NCBI GenBank assembly: GCA_031772625.1
Contig: CM062810.1
Coordinates: forward strand, 454,279,731 to 454,343,730
Reading direction: 5' to 3'
DNA length: 64,000 bases
DNA from: Pinus tabuliformis
Lineage: Eukaryota; Streptophyta; Pinopsida; Pinales; Pinaceae
Under the pieces are notes generated by a model. That model was given only the letters and a program-made list of their open reading frames with translations, searched no databases and had not been told where the DNA came from. Shown here piece by piece: positions 54,413-64,000 of this stretch; the first letter of the stretch is position 1, and each line of letters starts with the position of its first letter. A program made the translations under genes and the position numbers.

Positions 54413-54495
54413 GTGATTACCAGGTTGTAATGTTTGATATGCTGGGCGATAGCTTCGATGTTCGTTACCAGTTGTCTCAGAGGCTTCAGTTATGA
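54413..54495 (+). CDS. Possible last exon of a host gene
   Basis: TTTTCCTTCCAG (54401-54412) is a good 3' splice acceptor. The following frame from GAT 54415 encodes 26 residues, including QVVMFDMLGDSFDVRYQLSQ, and ends at TGA 54493-54495. Composition here is less AT-rich than its surroundings and the residue mix is protein-like. Upstream sequence (54050-54350) may hold earlier exons but is interrupted by stops. I cannot name the protein, and it may be a pseudogene fragment. Confidence 0.3.
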
Positions 54496-55346
54496 ACTTA
54501 AATCGTAACGGTTCACGTTAAATAGTTGCAATGCCTATATACATACCACTCGAATACTAGAGGCATGAACCCTTTTGCATGTACAGGAAATTAGAAATAC
54601 AAAGGTATGGATTTTTCTTTGTGCCTTAGAAGCCTCAAAAGAAGTATCTAGATTCTATAGGCAATGCATGATTAAACCATATTGGAGTATGATTGAATCA
54701 ATACAGTTTAAATGGTAAACAATGAAGTGATATTTGAAGCCAGATTAACTAATTTTGAATTAAACTTCAAGGGGAAACTTTGTTTCGTTACTTGTTTACT
54801 GAGTGGCGTGTAAAAAGAGTTGTTGCCTGCAGGTAAGTTTACCATCATTAAAAATGAAAGGACAGTGTGCAGTATGGGGACCGATGCCTTAGGGACAAGT
54901 CGGTTGAAATTGTAAGCTGCATCATTGCTTTGCCACTGGGAGATGACTTTGGGTTTAAAATTATATTTCCTATATAAATATATTTTGCTACTACAAATAA
55001 TGAATTATTAATTTTTTTTTAATCAGATAACTTTTAATTAAAAATAAATTACAAAAATAATATCTATATATACATATATAAAACAATTGAATTGTATTAT
55101 TTTTTAAATGTTTTAATTTTTAATCAAATTTTTTAATTTATGAAGAGTAGGTAACTTACATTTAATAATATGTAAAAAAAATAGTAAATAATACTAGTGC
55201 TATTAAGTGCGTGTCTATATTGTTATGTTTTACACTCCTTTATGTTGCTTGAATCTCTTTAGTCCAATTAAATTGTTTAATTAGTAATCTTTCAATAAAA
55301 ATTAACTCCTTTCATCAATCAATAGTAATTGAAGATATAACACTAA
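54496..55346. other. Host DNA
   Basis: AT-rich, particularly 54960-55200. No gene or element border is seen apart from the proposed E7 LTR end at 55347. Confidence 0.45.
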
Positions 55347-56063
55347 TGCAATGACAATAGGAGGCAATCTGCACATATACAAGAGACACTAGACTTGGTT
55401 AAAGACGAGAGAAAACCCCACACTCGGAAAACCCTTTGAATTTCTACTATTATTAGATTGTCATGAAATGTTAAGAAAAGGTCAATGATCACATACAAAA
55501 GTATCCAATAATATCAACAAGACAATATTAGAAATGTGATCCGAGAAAAAGTTATTTTTGCAAATCTATGGTGAGATGTGGTCAGCTATTGAACTAAAAC
55601 CCTAGATCATAACTACATGTGGTTGAGATGATCCAAATGCATGTGTCACCCAACGTTCCTTCAGATATAACTAGAAAGTGTTTTTGTGTCAACCTTGCAG
55701 CTCGAGCCCAAAAACGCTAATCACATGAGCGAGCTTTGGACCCTGCAATTTTGGATCTGTACGAATCAAACTTCGTGAACCAAACTTTAGACCTATAAGA
55801 ACCAATCCAATGAAGACTAATAAGAAGAAGAAGCTTGATGATGATTTCCAAATGAGGGTCACTTCGCTTATATTTATAGGCTTCCAAGGGTGTCCAATAT
55901 CCTGTTAGGGCTCACATTTGTTCTTTTGTGCACATGTGGGCTTCAATTCAAAAATACACTTTCCATTGCATAAATTAAGTGCTTCAAAAGTCAAAATTGG
56001 TCATCTTTAAAAGAGGAATCTAGTCTCATGATTAGAATTTGTCAATGAGCTGCAAAATTAACA
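55347..56063 (-). repeat. E7 3' LTR (proposed)
   Basis: On the minus strand it starts TGTTAATTTTGC at 56063, directly after the purine tract AGCTGAAAGGGAG. It includes a TATA box CTATAAATATAAG (55867-55880 on plus coordinates). The outer end at TGCAATGACAATAGG (55347) is chosen because it gives TG...CA termini; the second LTR is not in view, so this end is uncertain. Confidence 0.55.
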
Positions 56064-56690
56064 CTCCCTTTCAGCTAGGTAGAAATTCAAACTATATCAT
56101 CTAAATATCATAGGTATCCTATCATCATATCGTGTCCCAACACTCCTCAAATCTATCTACTGAATAATTTGTGAATCTAAAGAAGAAGAATCATCACAGA
56201 GCATCAACTAGCATCCTATCACGACTATGAGGAACATCCTATTAGAAACTCTCACTTCATGTCATCTCATAGGGGAGCACACATCTTCCACCTTATGTCA
56301 AGCAATAGGCGAGATATAATATCTTGTTTATCCTATTACTCCTTGATTTTCCCAACGATGAAAATCAAGACTCTTGTGGTAGAACACTTCGCATCATAAT
56401 CAATCTTGGCTCAGATACGTGACTTATCAAAGGTAAGCATCACACACCGTGAGTCCCTCACAACCCGTTGGCCAAATTGGGAGATACAATCCCAACAAGC
56501 CCAACATGTGGGTATGGTGAAAACTTGGTTATACTCTAAGAGACCAACATAGGGGAGCAACATCTTGCACCCTATGGGTGAAGGATAGGGTTGATATCCT
56601 CTTTTCCATAGATTCCCCAATTCCAGGTGATCTACATCTGAATTCTTCACCTTGGGAGCTAAGACAGGGGAAAGAGCTAGCTCAGTCTCC
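56064..56690 (-). other. E7 region between pol and 3' LTR
   Basis: About 0.6 kb of non-coding sequence. CATAGGGGAGCA, followed by a CATCTT and CACC pattern, occurs twice (near 56267 and 56550). Confidence 0.5.
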
Positions 56691-57560
56691 TTGATTAGCG
56701 ATGCCCCTTATGAGGAGGGGTTAAATCCATCACTCCAAGTTACTTTCTAAAGACTAAGAACTTCCCTTTCTGTAAATCCTTGATGAAAAGTTTTTCAATC
56801 TTCTCATTTGTTTATATGTGTTGGAGTCTAACGACTCATCACTACACCATGGCTCGAATGTAATGGTCTCAAATCTCTATGTGCTTTGACTCGTCATGTA
56901 ACATGATATTCTCTACTAAATGGATCCCACTTTTATTATCACAATATATCATTGTAGTGTATAAGACCCACTCAAACAACCTTCCAAAGATATTTCTCAA
57001 TGAAACTGCTTCGTAGCTAGCAATTTTATTGGCAATATAATCTATGTATGTGGTACTCAAAGCTATAGACTTATGTTTCTTTCTCATCCAAGATATCGTA
57101 GCAGATCCAAGGATAAAAAAACATCTAGAAGTGTTGTTCCTTTCAATAACATTTCCTTCCCATTCAACATCAATATATCCATGTAGTCAAACATCTCCAA
57201 CAAAATATCTCATATCAAGGGTGATCGTCCCATGAAAATATCTCAAAATGTGTTTGGAAGCAACCTAATTTGCATGGAGAGGTTAAGTCATGAATTAAAT
57301 CAATGTGTTCATTGCATAGCATATGTTTGGACAATTATTCACTAAGAACATGAGAGCCCAAATAAATTGTCTATACTTAGTTGGATTTTCCAAATCCTCT
57401 CCTGCAACTTCTCCACATACCTCTTGAAATTCATTTCCATCGGTGTGGCTAATGACTTTCATTCCTTCATTCTAAATCTCTCCAACAATTTCACAACATA
57501 TTTTCCTTGTGAAAGAAACATCTCACTAGGCCTTCACCATGCTTCAAGGTCTAGGGAGTA
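56690..57560 (-). pseudogene. E7 RNase H and RT C-terminal region
   Basis: KHKSIALSTTYIDYIANKIASYEAVSLRNIF and IYCDNKSGIHLVEN, HDESKHIEI are standard copia RNase H landmarks. The frame continues after a shift as TNEKIEKLFIKDLQKGKF to about 56690. The piece 57090-57560 covers the GYVDADFAGD and MRYLKGT area in broken form. Confidence 0.8.
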
Positions 57561-57590
57561 GTGCATGAGTCCAAGGTCCCTCATCTCAAA

Positions 57591-57977
57591 TTAAGAGGCT
57601 AGCTCCCTTCTACACTCGATCATCACAGGCTTACCACCTGTCATAAATAGATCAACAACATATAAAACTAAAATCAATGGCATATCTTGGATTACCTTAA
57701 ATTGGAGGTTGGGACCAATATTGGCTCTTGTGAATCCAAGCTTCATTAGGTAACAATCTATGTGGGAAAACCATACTCTAGGCGCTTCCTTCAAACCATA
57801 CAATGCATTCTTCAAGCTACAAACATGTATACTTTGATCCTCTACAAGTCCATGTGGCTTGTCAACATACACTTCTTCTTGTAACATGCCATGAAGGAAT
57901 GTTCTTTTCACATCCATATGAAGGTTCCATCTGCGATTTGGAGCAAGGGAAATTATCGAATGAACATTGTATATCAA
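57591..57977 (-). pseudogene. E7 reverse transcriptase fragment
   Basis: WNLHMDVKRTFLHGMLQEEVYV, LYGLKEAPRVWF and VLYVVDLFMTGG are copia RT motifs. The catalytic YVDD reads YVVD, so the first Asp is replaced by Val and polymerase activity would be lost even in an intact frame. Confidence 0.85.
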
Positions 57978-58260
57978 GCCACATGATCAAATATATCATC
58001 ATAATTTTCTCCCTATTTTAGGGAGAATCTTGAAGACACGAACCTTGCATTATATTTCTTAATCATTCCATCGACTCCATGTTTGATCTTGAATAGTCAT
58101 TTTGAATTCACCAAAAATTTTCCTTCCAGTCTTGGCACTACATCCCATATATCATTCTTCATAATTGATTCATATTCTTCGACCATAACATCCTTTCAAA
58201 AAATTTCTTTCATTGCTTCTTCAAAGGTGTGAGGCTTAGCTTGAATCATATTTCTCATAG

Positions 58261-59071
58261 CTATAACATATCCATAGAACCTGCATGGCTTCTTGCTCTC
58301 TCTAAAATACCTTCTTGTGAGAATGTATCTTTCGGCGTCATGTAACATGTCATGAAGCCAAAGTCGCCTCTTCCTAGTAGGGGGATCACATGGAGGAGGA
58401 TAGAAGGGGTAGGCTCCATGGTATCATGAACAATGTCTCTCTTAGATTTATGCATGGAAGGTCCTTCTAAAATTTCCATATCATCATTCTTTTTCTCAAA
58501 AAGAGGAGGCGAAGGAAGGTCCCTTTCTTTCCCAAGGGAAACATCTCCATCAAACATTACATTATTGCTAATTTCAACCTCCCTTTGACTAGGAATATAT
58601 ATTCTAAATGATTTTATAATCTTCACAATTTCCAACAAATGTACCTTTTCTTCCTGTGACTTCGAGTTTGTTCATTTTCTCCTTCGGCATGTTAAAATAT
58701 ATCGGGTAGCCAAATATATGGAGATCACCAAAATTGGGTCTAACACATGTGAATAATTTTTCGGGAATTTTCTTGTCCAACACTTGATGAGGCACCCTAT
58801 CTTAAACATATATAGCTTCATTAGTAGCTTCTCCCCAAAGAATCTTTGACAACTTTTGATAATGGGGCATGGTATGTGAAGCTTCTACAATATACCCATT
58901 CTTTATTTTGACTATTCCATTTTGGTCAGAATTATAGGGAACAATTGTCTCTTTATTGATGCCTTCCTTCTTGTATAAACCTATGTTTTCATTGGAAATG
59001 TACTCTCTACAATTGTGAGACATGAAGATCTTAATTTTCTTCCATGTTTTATTTTGAACCAAAGCCTTCAA
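58261..59071 (-). pseudogene. E7 integrase and linker
   Basis: MSHNCREYISNENI, YNSDQNGIVKIKNGYIVE (the Glu region, where the usual ER reads KI), LHIFGYPIYFNMPKEK and GTFVGNCEDYKII are copia integrase landmarks with several active-site losses. The part 58261-58560 is the variable linker to RT. Confidence 0.78.
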
Positions 59072-59284
59072 ATTTTTGAATAAATCAAAGGTCTAAACCT
59101 TATGATTCAAGTAATATATCCATCTCTTCCTTGAGAAATTATCAATGAAGGTAATGTAGTAAAGATGACCATAAAGAGAGTGTATGGGTATGAACCACAT
59201 ATGGCAGAATGGATGAGTTGAAGGATGTCATTTTTCTTGTCCTCACTAGAGGGGAAATGGTCCCCTTGTCTTCTTTATAATGGA

Positions 59285-60150
59285 TCATCTAAGACATACT
59301 ACATAGTGTTGTCCTTGAACATTGGGAATTTCAGAGACCAATTTATTCAATTTCAGAATGGTATCATAATTTATATGGGCCAATCTTCGGTGCCATTTAT
59401 CACTTTGGCGATTAGTATCATGGAAAAATGGTAGAATAGGTCTTCTACTAACCCTGTAGAGTCCTTCAAATCTATATCCTAATGTGAATGCATCTTTCAT
59501 CGGGGATCCCATTGACCAAGTGAGTATATTTCCATTGACGAAGGCAACCTTGAAAATAAAATATAGATACCAAATTATTCTTCAACATTTGCTCATACAT
59601 CATATCATGAAGCAAAACAAGTTCCCCATAGTCCAAATGAAATTTAACAGGACAAAACCCTTTAACGGGATGAGTGGAGTTGTCTCCATGAATAATTTTC
59701 AAACTTGAATCCCTCTCCACCAAATTATAGAAAACATCTTTATACCCAGAGAAATGATGATAGGCCCGACTATCAACCAACTAACTATACCAAGTATCTA
59801 AAGGAGAGCAACTAGAAAGTACATAAATAAGAATATATTCAGATTGATTTGCAGCACTACTTTCATACCTTGTGTTTCTTGGCTTCTTTTGAGGACAATG
59901 GTCTTCTTCATGATCACTTGAAGAATCTCTTCCTCTTCTTTCGTCTGTTCCATTATGATAATTCCTTTGATCATCTCTTCTTCTGTGATTATTAAACTTG
60001 TTATTGTTGCTTCTAGCATTGTCTCATGGACCATCATTATTCTCACAGAAATCTCGAGCATAGTTACATTTCTTGTGTAAATTGTAACATTCGATGTGAT
60101 ATTCTTCTCTTTGATTCATTCTCTTAAAATTTGAAGGAGGAGGATTTTTA
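59285..60150 (-). pseudogene. E7 gag end, protease and GAG-pre-integrase
   Basis: KWHRRLAHINYDTILKLNKL is the integrase zinc-binding start. MVDSRAYHHFSGYKDVF (59780 leftward) is a protease remnant where the usual DSGA reads DSRA. CYNLHKKCNYARDFC (near 60060-60100) is a damaged gag knuckle. Homology is cut at 60150 by the E8 LTR. Confidence 0.8.
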
Positions 60151-60499
60151 TGCACTTTCCTGCGAGACTAACAAAATTCCAAAAGTACAAAAATAATATT
60201 TCGATAAACGCATAAATATCACATGAATTGAGGCAATCTACAAAGATATTTTATTATTTAAAAGAATATTACAATGTTCACTTGTCTCTTCCACGAGACA
60301 ACTTCCAAAAGACCAAAGGTCAATTGCAATAAGACTTGATGATTCTTCTCTGTCTATCTACAACTATTTATATGTTTATGACATCCAAAACCCTAACTAC
60401 TAGTGGTCCCTTTAATAATACACGTTAACCACTTTATTTATTAACTATGGCCCATTTATAACTAATTGTGGTCCATTTTTATAATGTTGGTCAACCATT
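60151..60499 (-). repeat. E8 3' LTR, left part with TATA box
   Basis: TGCACTTTCC starts the element on the plus strand. The minus strand has a TATA box CATATAAATAG (60364-60373) followed by a TTGTAGATAGACAGAG start-like region. CCATT (60495-60499) is the E9 target site. Confidence 0.75.
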
Positions 60500-62036
60500 T
60501 TTTGGCATTATGGCACAGGTGTGGCGCTATGGTACAGGTGTTTTCCTTGATGGCAACTCACTTTGGTGATAGATCTCAGTTTAGGCCCTCAGGATGAAGG
60601 AAATCTTATATGCACAGGTTCACCTTGCCAAAGACGCGTATACACCCGGGTTAGACATTCAAAAGTCGCGTATGTGTATACACGCACTTTCACGCACATA
60701 AAAGCGCGTACATGGTGGGAAAATTATTTTTTGGTCCGTGGTCGTTAGTCCTTGGAATTTGAACTTATGGTTTTGGACCATGGTATCTCGTCAGAAGTGT
60801 TGACCCCAGGTATTGGGCCCTTGGTATTGTTTATTATGGTTTTGGACCGTGGTATTGTGGAAGGCCTAAAACTATAAAAGAGGAAGGAGATCATGTGGCA
60901 AGATACGATCTGATTTATTGAATATCTGATATTGTTTTAGATCTGGAATACTGGTGATTGGGTTATGGTGTAGATTTAGATCTGAATGAAGGAGGCACCT
61001 GAGCGCAAGAAGGATAAGGACTATTGATGGATAAAAAGCTCAAGGCTTGAACATTGGTATCTCTGTATGATTTTGATTAGTTATATGTGGCGCTCTCTTG
61101 ATCTATAAATATGATAATCTGGGTTAACTAATGACTGAATGTTTTAAAAGAATAAATTATCCTTTATAGATCTGTACGCAAGTTCAGTTAAGTGCAGGTG
61201 CGTATACACGCTCTTTCTGTAAATAAAAGAAGCGTATACGCAGGTTGGTTGTGGTATAGAAGCGTATACACGCAGATTGATGAATAGTGAAGTAGCGTAC
61301 ATATCTTGATTTATATTCTTGTTGCTTCTGTTTATTGCTGCAGTGTTCTGGGTTCAAATTTGGTGTGTGGTACTGTTACTGTGATCTGGGTACAGTATTC
61401 AGATAAGTGTTTATGTTGATTCAGTGAAAAGGTGATTGGCTGATGCATAAATTATTGATTGATGTTATTTGTGGATCCAGTCTGAAAATTTATGAAACGT
61501 GGTCCCTGAAAGACAGAGAAGGTTATAGCCTTCTGTAGGCCAGCACCTACGTACTAGTATCTTGGCTAGTGCAAGAGCTATGGGGGTTGTAGCTCCCTTC
61601 CAGAAGAAGCTGGAAAACGAAAGAGGGTTGTAGCTCTCTACAGGTTGCAGCCTGCGTACTGGTAAAGGACTGCACCAGTACAATTGTAAAAATAAGTTTC
61701 TAATTAAAGAGAAGACAGAGACGAATTGCAGCAGGTGGTTTTCACCCACATTGGGTTTCCACTTTATATCTTGTTTTCTTGTGTGAGATTGTCTTTTTTA
61801 TCTGTTTTACTGGTTCTGGTTACTGGTTATTTTCTTCTGAATCACAGATTAACAATCAACGTCAGAAAGATAAAGTAAATTAAAAAGTTTGCATTATATA
61901 CGCGGGTTTTCTTCTGCATAGTTGCGTATATATGCGGGTTCAATTAACTGAAGTAGCGTATATCATTTGATTTTGAAAAAGGAACATTTGACTTAATAAT
62001 ACTGATTCACCCCCCCTCTCAGTATTATTTCCAACA
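60500..62036 (+). mobile_element. E9: solo LTR, TSD CCATT
   Basis: It runs from TTTTGGCATTATG (expected TGTTGG, one G to T change) to TTCCAACA, and CCATT flanks both ends (60495-60499 and 62037-62041). 1537 bp with no internal region, so the element was reduced to one LTR by recombination. It has a TATA box TATAAAAG (60873-60880), and its 3' end CACCCCCCCTCTCAGTA is typical of plant LTRs. GCGTATAC-type palindromes recur at about 60638, 60667, 61201, 61230, 61262, 61900, 61925 and 61957. Confidence 0.92.
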
Positions 62037-62041
62037 CCATT

Positions 62042-62164
62042 TACAATTATTATTAATCTCGATAACTTCTTACGTGCTTTCTTAACTCAACTAACTAACT
62101 ATGAGTCTCACTATGCCCCTTGGGATTATTAAATAAATAAAGGGGTTAGGGTTGGACCCTCACA
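62042..62164 (-). repeat. E8 3' LTR, right part and polypurine tract
   Basis: On the minus strand the LTR begins TGTGAGGGTCC at 62164, immediately after GGGGAAGGGCA (62165-62175). This defines orientation and the inner border. Confidence 0.8.
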
Positions 62165-62175
62165 TGCCCTTCCCC

Positions 62176-62760
62176 ATCAAAAGCAACATTATCCTTAAGC
62201 TCCTAGTTGCGGAAACTACTAAAGAATAGGGATTGGTTCCCATGTCGCATCTTATGAAGAGTTGTCTTTCCGCTTGATGAATATTTCCTTGATCGTGTGG
62301 CTGCGGAGATTTCATTCATGAGTATCGAGGACCTATTGAGTTTGGAGCCCAAGTGAGCCTTCCTCATCCAATTATGGTAGAATTTTTTGAACGTGACAAT
62401 AGTTCCCCACAACCTTATTAAGGAAAGATACATGGAAGACTAGGTGGACTTTTGAAGTCGCTAGAAGGGATAGTTTCTAAGTGACCTCTCCTATATGTTG
62501 AAACACCTGATAGGGCCCATAAAATTTTGTTGCTAGATTCTTGAAGCCCTTTTCTTTGAGAGAGGTTTTCTTATGTGGTTGGAGTCACGAGAAAGCATGA
62601 CCACCTACTTGAAATGACCGCTTGGAATGATGTAGGTCGACATGTTTCTTAATTCTATTCTAATCTTGATGTATATTATCTTTGAGATAAATGATCAATA
62701 TGGCAGAATGATTCTACAATAGATAATCAATTTAATCTACCTTGGAACATCTAGGGATAT
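62176..62760 (-). pseudogene. E8 integrase C-terminus and chromodomain remnant
   Basis: On the minus strand HKKTSLKEKGFKNLATKFYGP and SKVHLVFHVSFLNKVVGN match the GPF/Y integrase tail of plant chromoviruses, followed by a damaged chromodomain-like segment toward 62230. Stops and shifts are frequent. Confidence 0.75.
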
Positions 62761-63480
62761 AAGAAGCTCACTAAGGTGGGAGTTGGCCATACACTGCCTC
62801 ATATGGAATACTTATGGTGCCTTCATGGTAGTCAGTATTATGCCACCATTTAGTCAAATGTATCCAATGTACACATTGATGTTGCTTGTTGAAGTGAAGC
62901 ACTACAGATAGGCCTCCGAACATTTGTTGATTGCTTTCATTTGACCATTGGTTTGGGGATGATAATATGTACTCAATTAGAGTTCCATGCCTTGTAGCTT
63001 AGATAATTTCTACCAAAATAAGTTGGCGAAATTCGGGTCTCAATGAGAAATAATAGAAATTGGCAGGCCATGCAGTTTGAAGATTTGGGCCTCAAAAACT
63101 TGAGTCACCAATGTTGGAGTAAATCGGTGTGCTAGTGCACAAAAATGAGTAGATTTGAGAAGTCTTCCAAAGCATCCATGATGATTAATTTTTTTCCTCA
63201 CTTTGGGAGAATTGTAATGAAATCCAGGGAAACATTTGTCTAGACAGAAGTAGGGAGTGGAAATGGTTGTAAGGCTCAATGTAGCGTGGTCATTTCCCCT
63301 TTGTTACAGTGGCATACATCGCATTCAACTAAAAAAGTGGTAATTTCATTCTTCATTCCTGTCGAAAAGAAAGAGTGGCATGCTCGTGCAGAAGTCCTTT
63401 GAATTCGTGAAGGTCATATGACCCGAGAAGAGGGCAACTCTTCGAAGATGCTAGTTTTGCAGAATAGAACTACCCAATCC
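62761..63480 (-). pseudogene. E8 integrase zinc-binding and catalytic region
   Basis: ECDVCHCNKGEM (near 63300) is the CC half of the zinc region. FEAQIFKLHGLPISIISH (to about 63040) covers the approach to the second Asp, where the usual SDRD reads SH followed by decay. STYYHPQTNGQMKAINKCSEAYL (near 62940) holds the third catalytic position, where Glu reads as Lys (QMKAIN). The enzyme is inactive. Confidence 0.8.
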
Positions 63481-64000
63481 TTGTAGCGAAGAACCTCATC
63501 CTTCCAAGAGTATGCCTCTTAGGAATTATGATCTTCTCTTAATATATTAATGAGTTGGGGCAAAGAGAGGTGGGATAAACATTCATGATGGGCCTTGCTA
63601 TACAAGATTTATGATTGCGGACAAAATTATCTCACCTAGGTGGATGGCTAACCTACAACAACAAAGAGACAACGAACCCAATGATTTTCATTAATAGAAA
63701 AAGATGATTGAGTGAGGCCTACCTGGAATCCTTCAACCAAATTGATCCTTATTTATCTTGGGAGCTCCAATTCCAACTCTTAATGCCAAAATTATAACAT
63801 GCATAGTCAGGTATCACAATCCAAGAAACTACGAGATTTTTATGCAGTATCATCTAAGTAATTCATTGAATAGATCAATAGGATATTGAAATAAGTGAAA
63901 TAACAACATCACATATAGGAAAACAATGAATTATTTGAATTAATATAAATGGAAGCAGATTACAACCATAAGTAGCAGTTGATCTTGTAGTAGATCTCCT
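63481..64000. other. Right edge, unassigned
   Basis: Integrase-related sequence fades near 63660. The last 340 bp are AT-rich and carry no domain I recognise; they may be another insertion into E8. Confidence 0.35.

Larger units (their letters stand above)
55347..64000 (-). mobile_element. E7: Ty1/copia element, minus strand, runs off the window
   Basis: From left to right: proposed 3' LTR (55347-56063), RNase H, RT, integrase, GAG-pre-integrase, protease and gag knuckle on the minus strand. Coding homology stops at 60150 where E8 begins; the remainder of gag and the 5' LTR should lie beyond the right edge. Heavy frameshifting makes it the most decayed copia here. The right TSD cannot be seen. 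Confidence 0.75.
60151..64000 (-). mobile_element. E8: Ty3/gypsy chromovirus, minus strand, inserted in E7 gag
   Basis: Its 3' LTR occupies 60151-60499 and 62042-62164, interrupted by E9, and is preceded on the minus strand by the polypurine tract GGGGAAGGGCA. Integrase and a C-terminal region follow to the right. The left insertion site is TTTTA (60146-60150); the matching right copy must be outside the window. Pol upstream of integrase is either beyond 63660 or disrupted. Confidence 0.8.

Noticed and set aside
1..64000. tRNA, rRNA or organellar DNA
   Set aside because: I found no cloverleaf-like tRNA gene or rRNA-like stretch; tRNA-like matches are limited to primer sites and the SINE.

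Overview
The window is plant nuclear DNA. It carries plant Ty1/copia, Ty3/gypsy and L1-type elements, 5-bp target-site duplications (TSDs) and initiator-Met primer sites, and almost no recognisable host gene. Many nested, heavily decayed elements suggest a large seed-plant genome, possibly a conifer; that is inference. Nearly all long open frames belong to transposable elements, and most are broken.

Layout. (1) 1-3315: unassigned host DNA with a fragment of a GCGTATAC-rich LTR. (2) E1, 3316-7140: an internally deleted LTR element, TSD CCACC. (3) 7141-12561: host DNA with several tandem duplications. (4) 12562-51624: one minus-strand copia element (E2, TSD ATTCT) swollen to 39 kb by two nests. 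A chromovirus (E3, 12584-31650) sits in its 3' LTR, and a Tat-like gypsy element (E4, 19087-30785) sits in E3's 3' LTR. An L1-type LINE (E5, about 32880-47537) sits in its reverse transcriptase, and a young gag-only LTR element (E6, 33974-42698, TSD CCTTC) sits in the LINE's ORF1. (5) 51625-55346: host DNA with a SINE (17-bp TSD) and one possible host exon. (6) About 55347 to the right edge: a minus-strand copia (E7) broken in gag by a minus-strand chromovirus (E8), whose 3' LTR holds a solo LTR (E9, 60500-62036, TSD CCATT). Insertion order follows from the nesting: E2>E3>E4, E2>E5>E6, E7>E8>E9.

The most unusual signal is in E6 and its relative E1. E6 has gag but no pol. Its non-coding parts hold a series of small modules, each readable as an H-type RNA pseudoknot: a 5' strand, usually GAG-containing; a pyrimidine-rich stem strand; a loop with CTCGTTAAAA that pairs back to the first strand; and a purine-rich closing strand. 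About 15 modules are visible. Stem sequences vary from module to module while pairing is kept, and several base pairs differ between E1 and E6 by compensatory changes. This looks like a conserved RNA structure array in a non-autonomous retrotransposon, and I do not recognise it from a described family.
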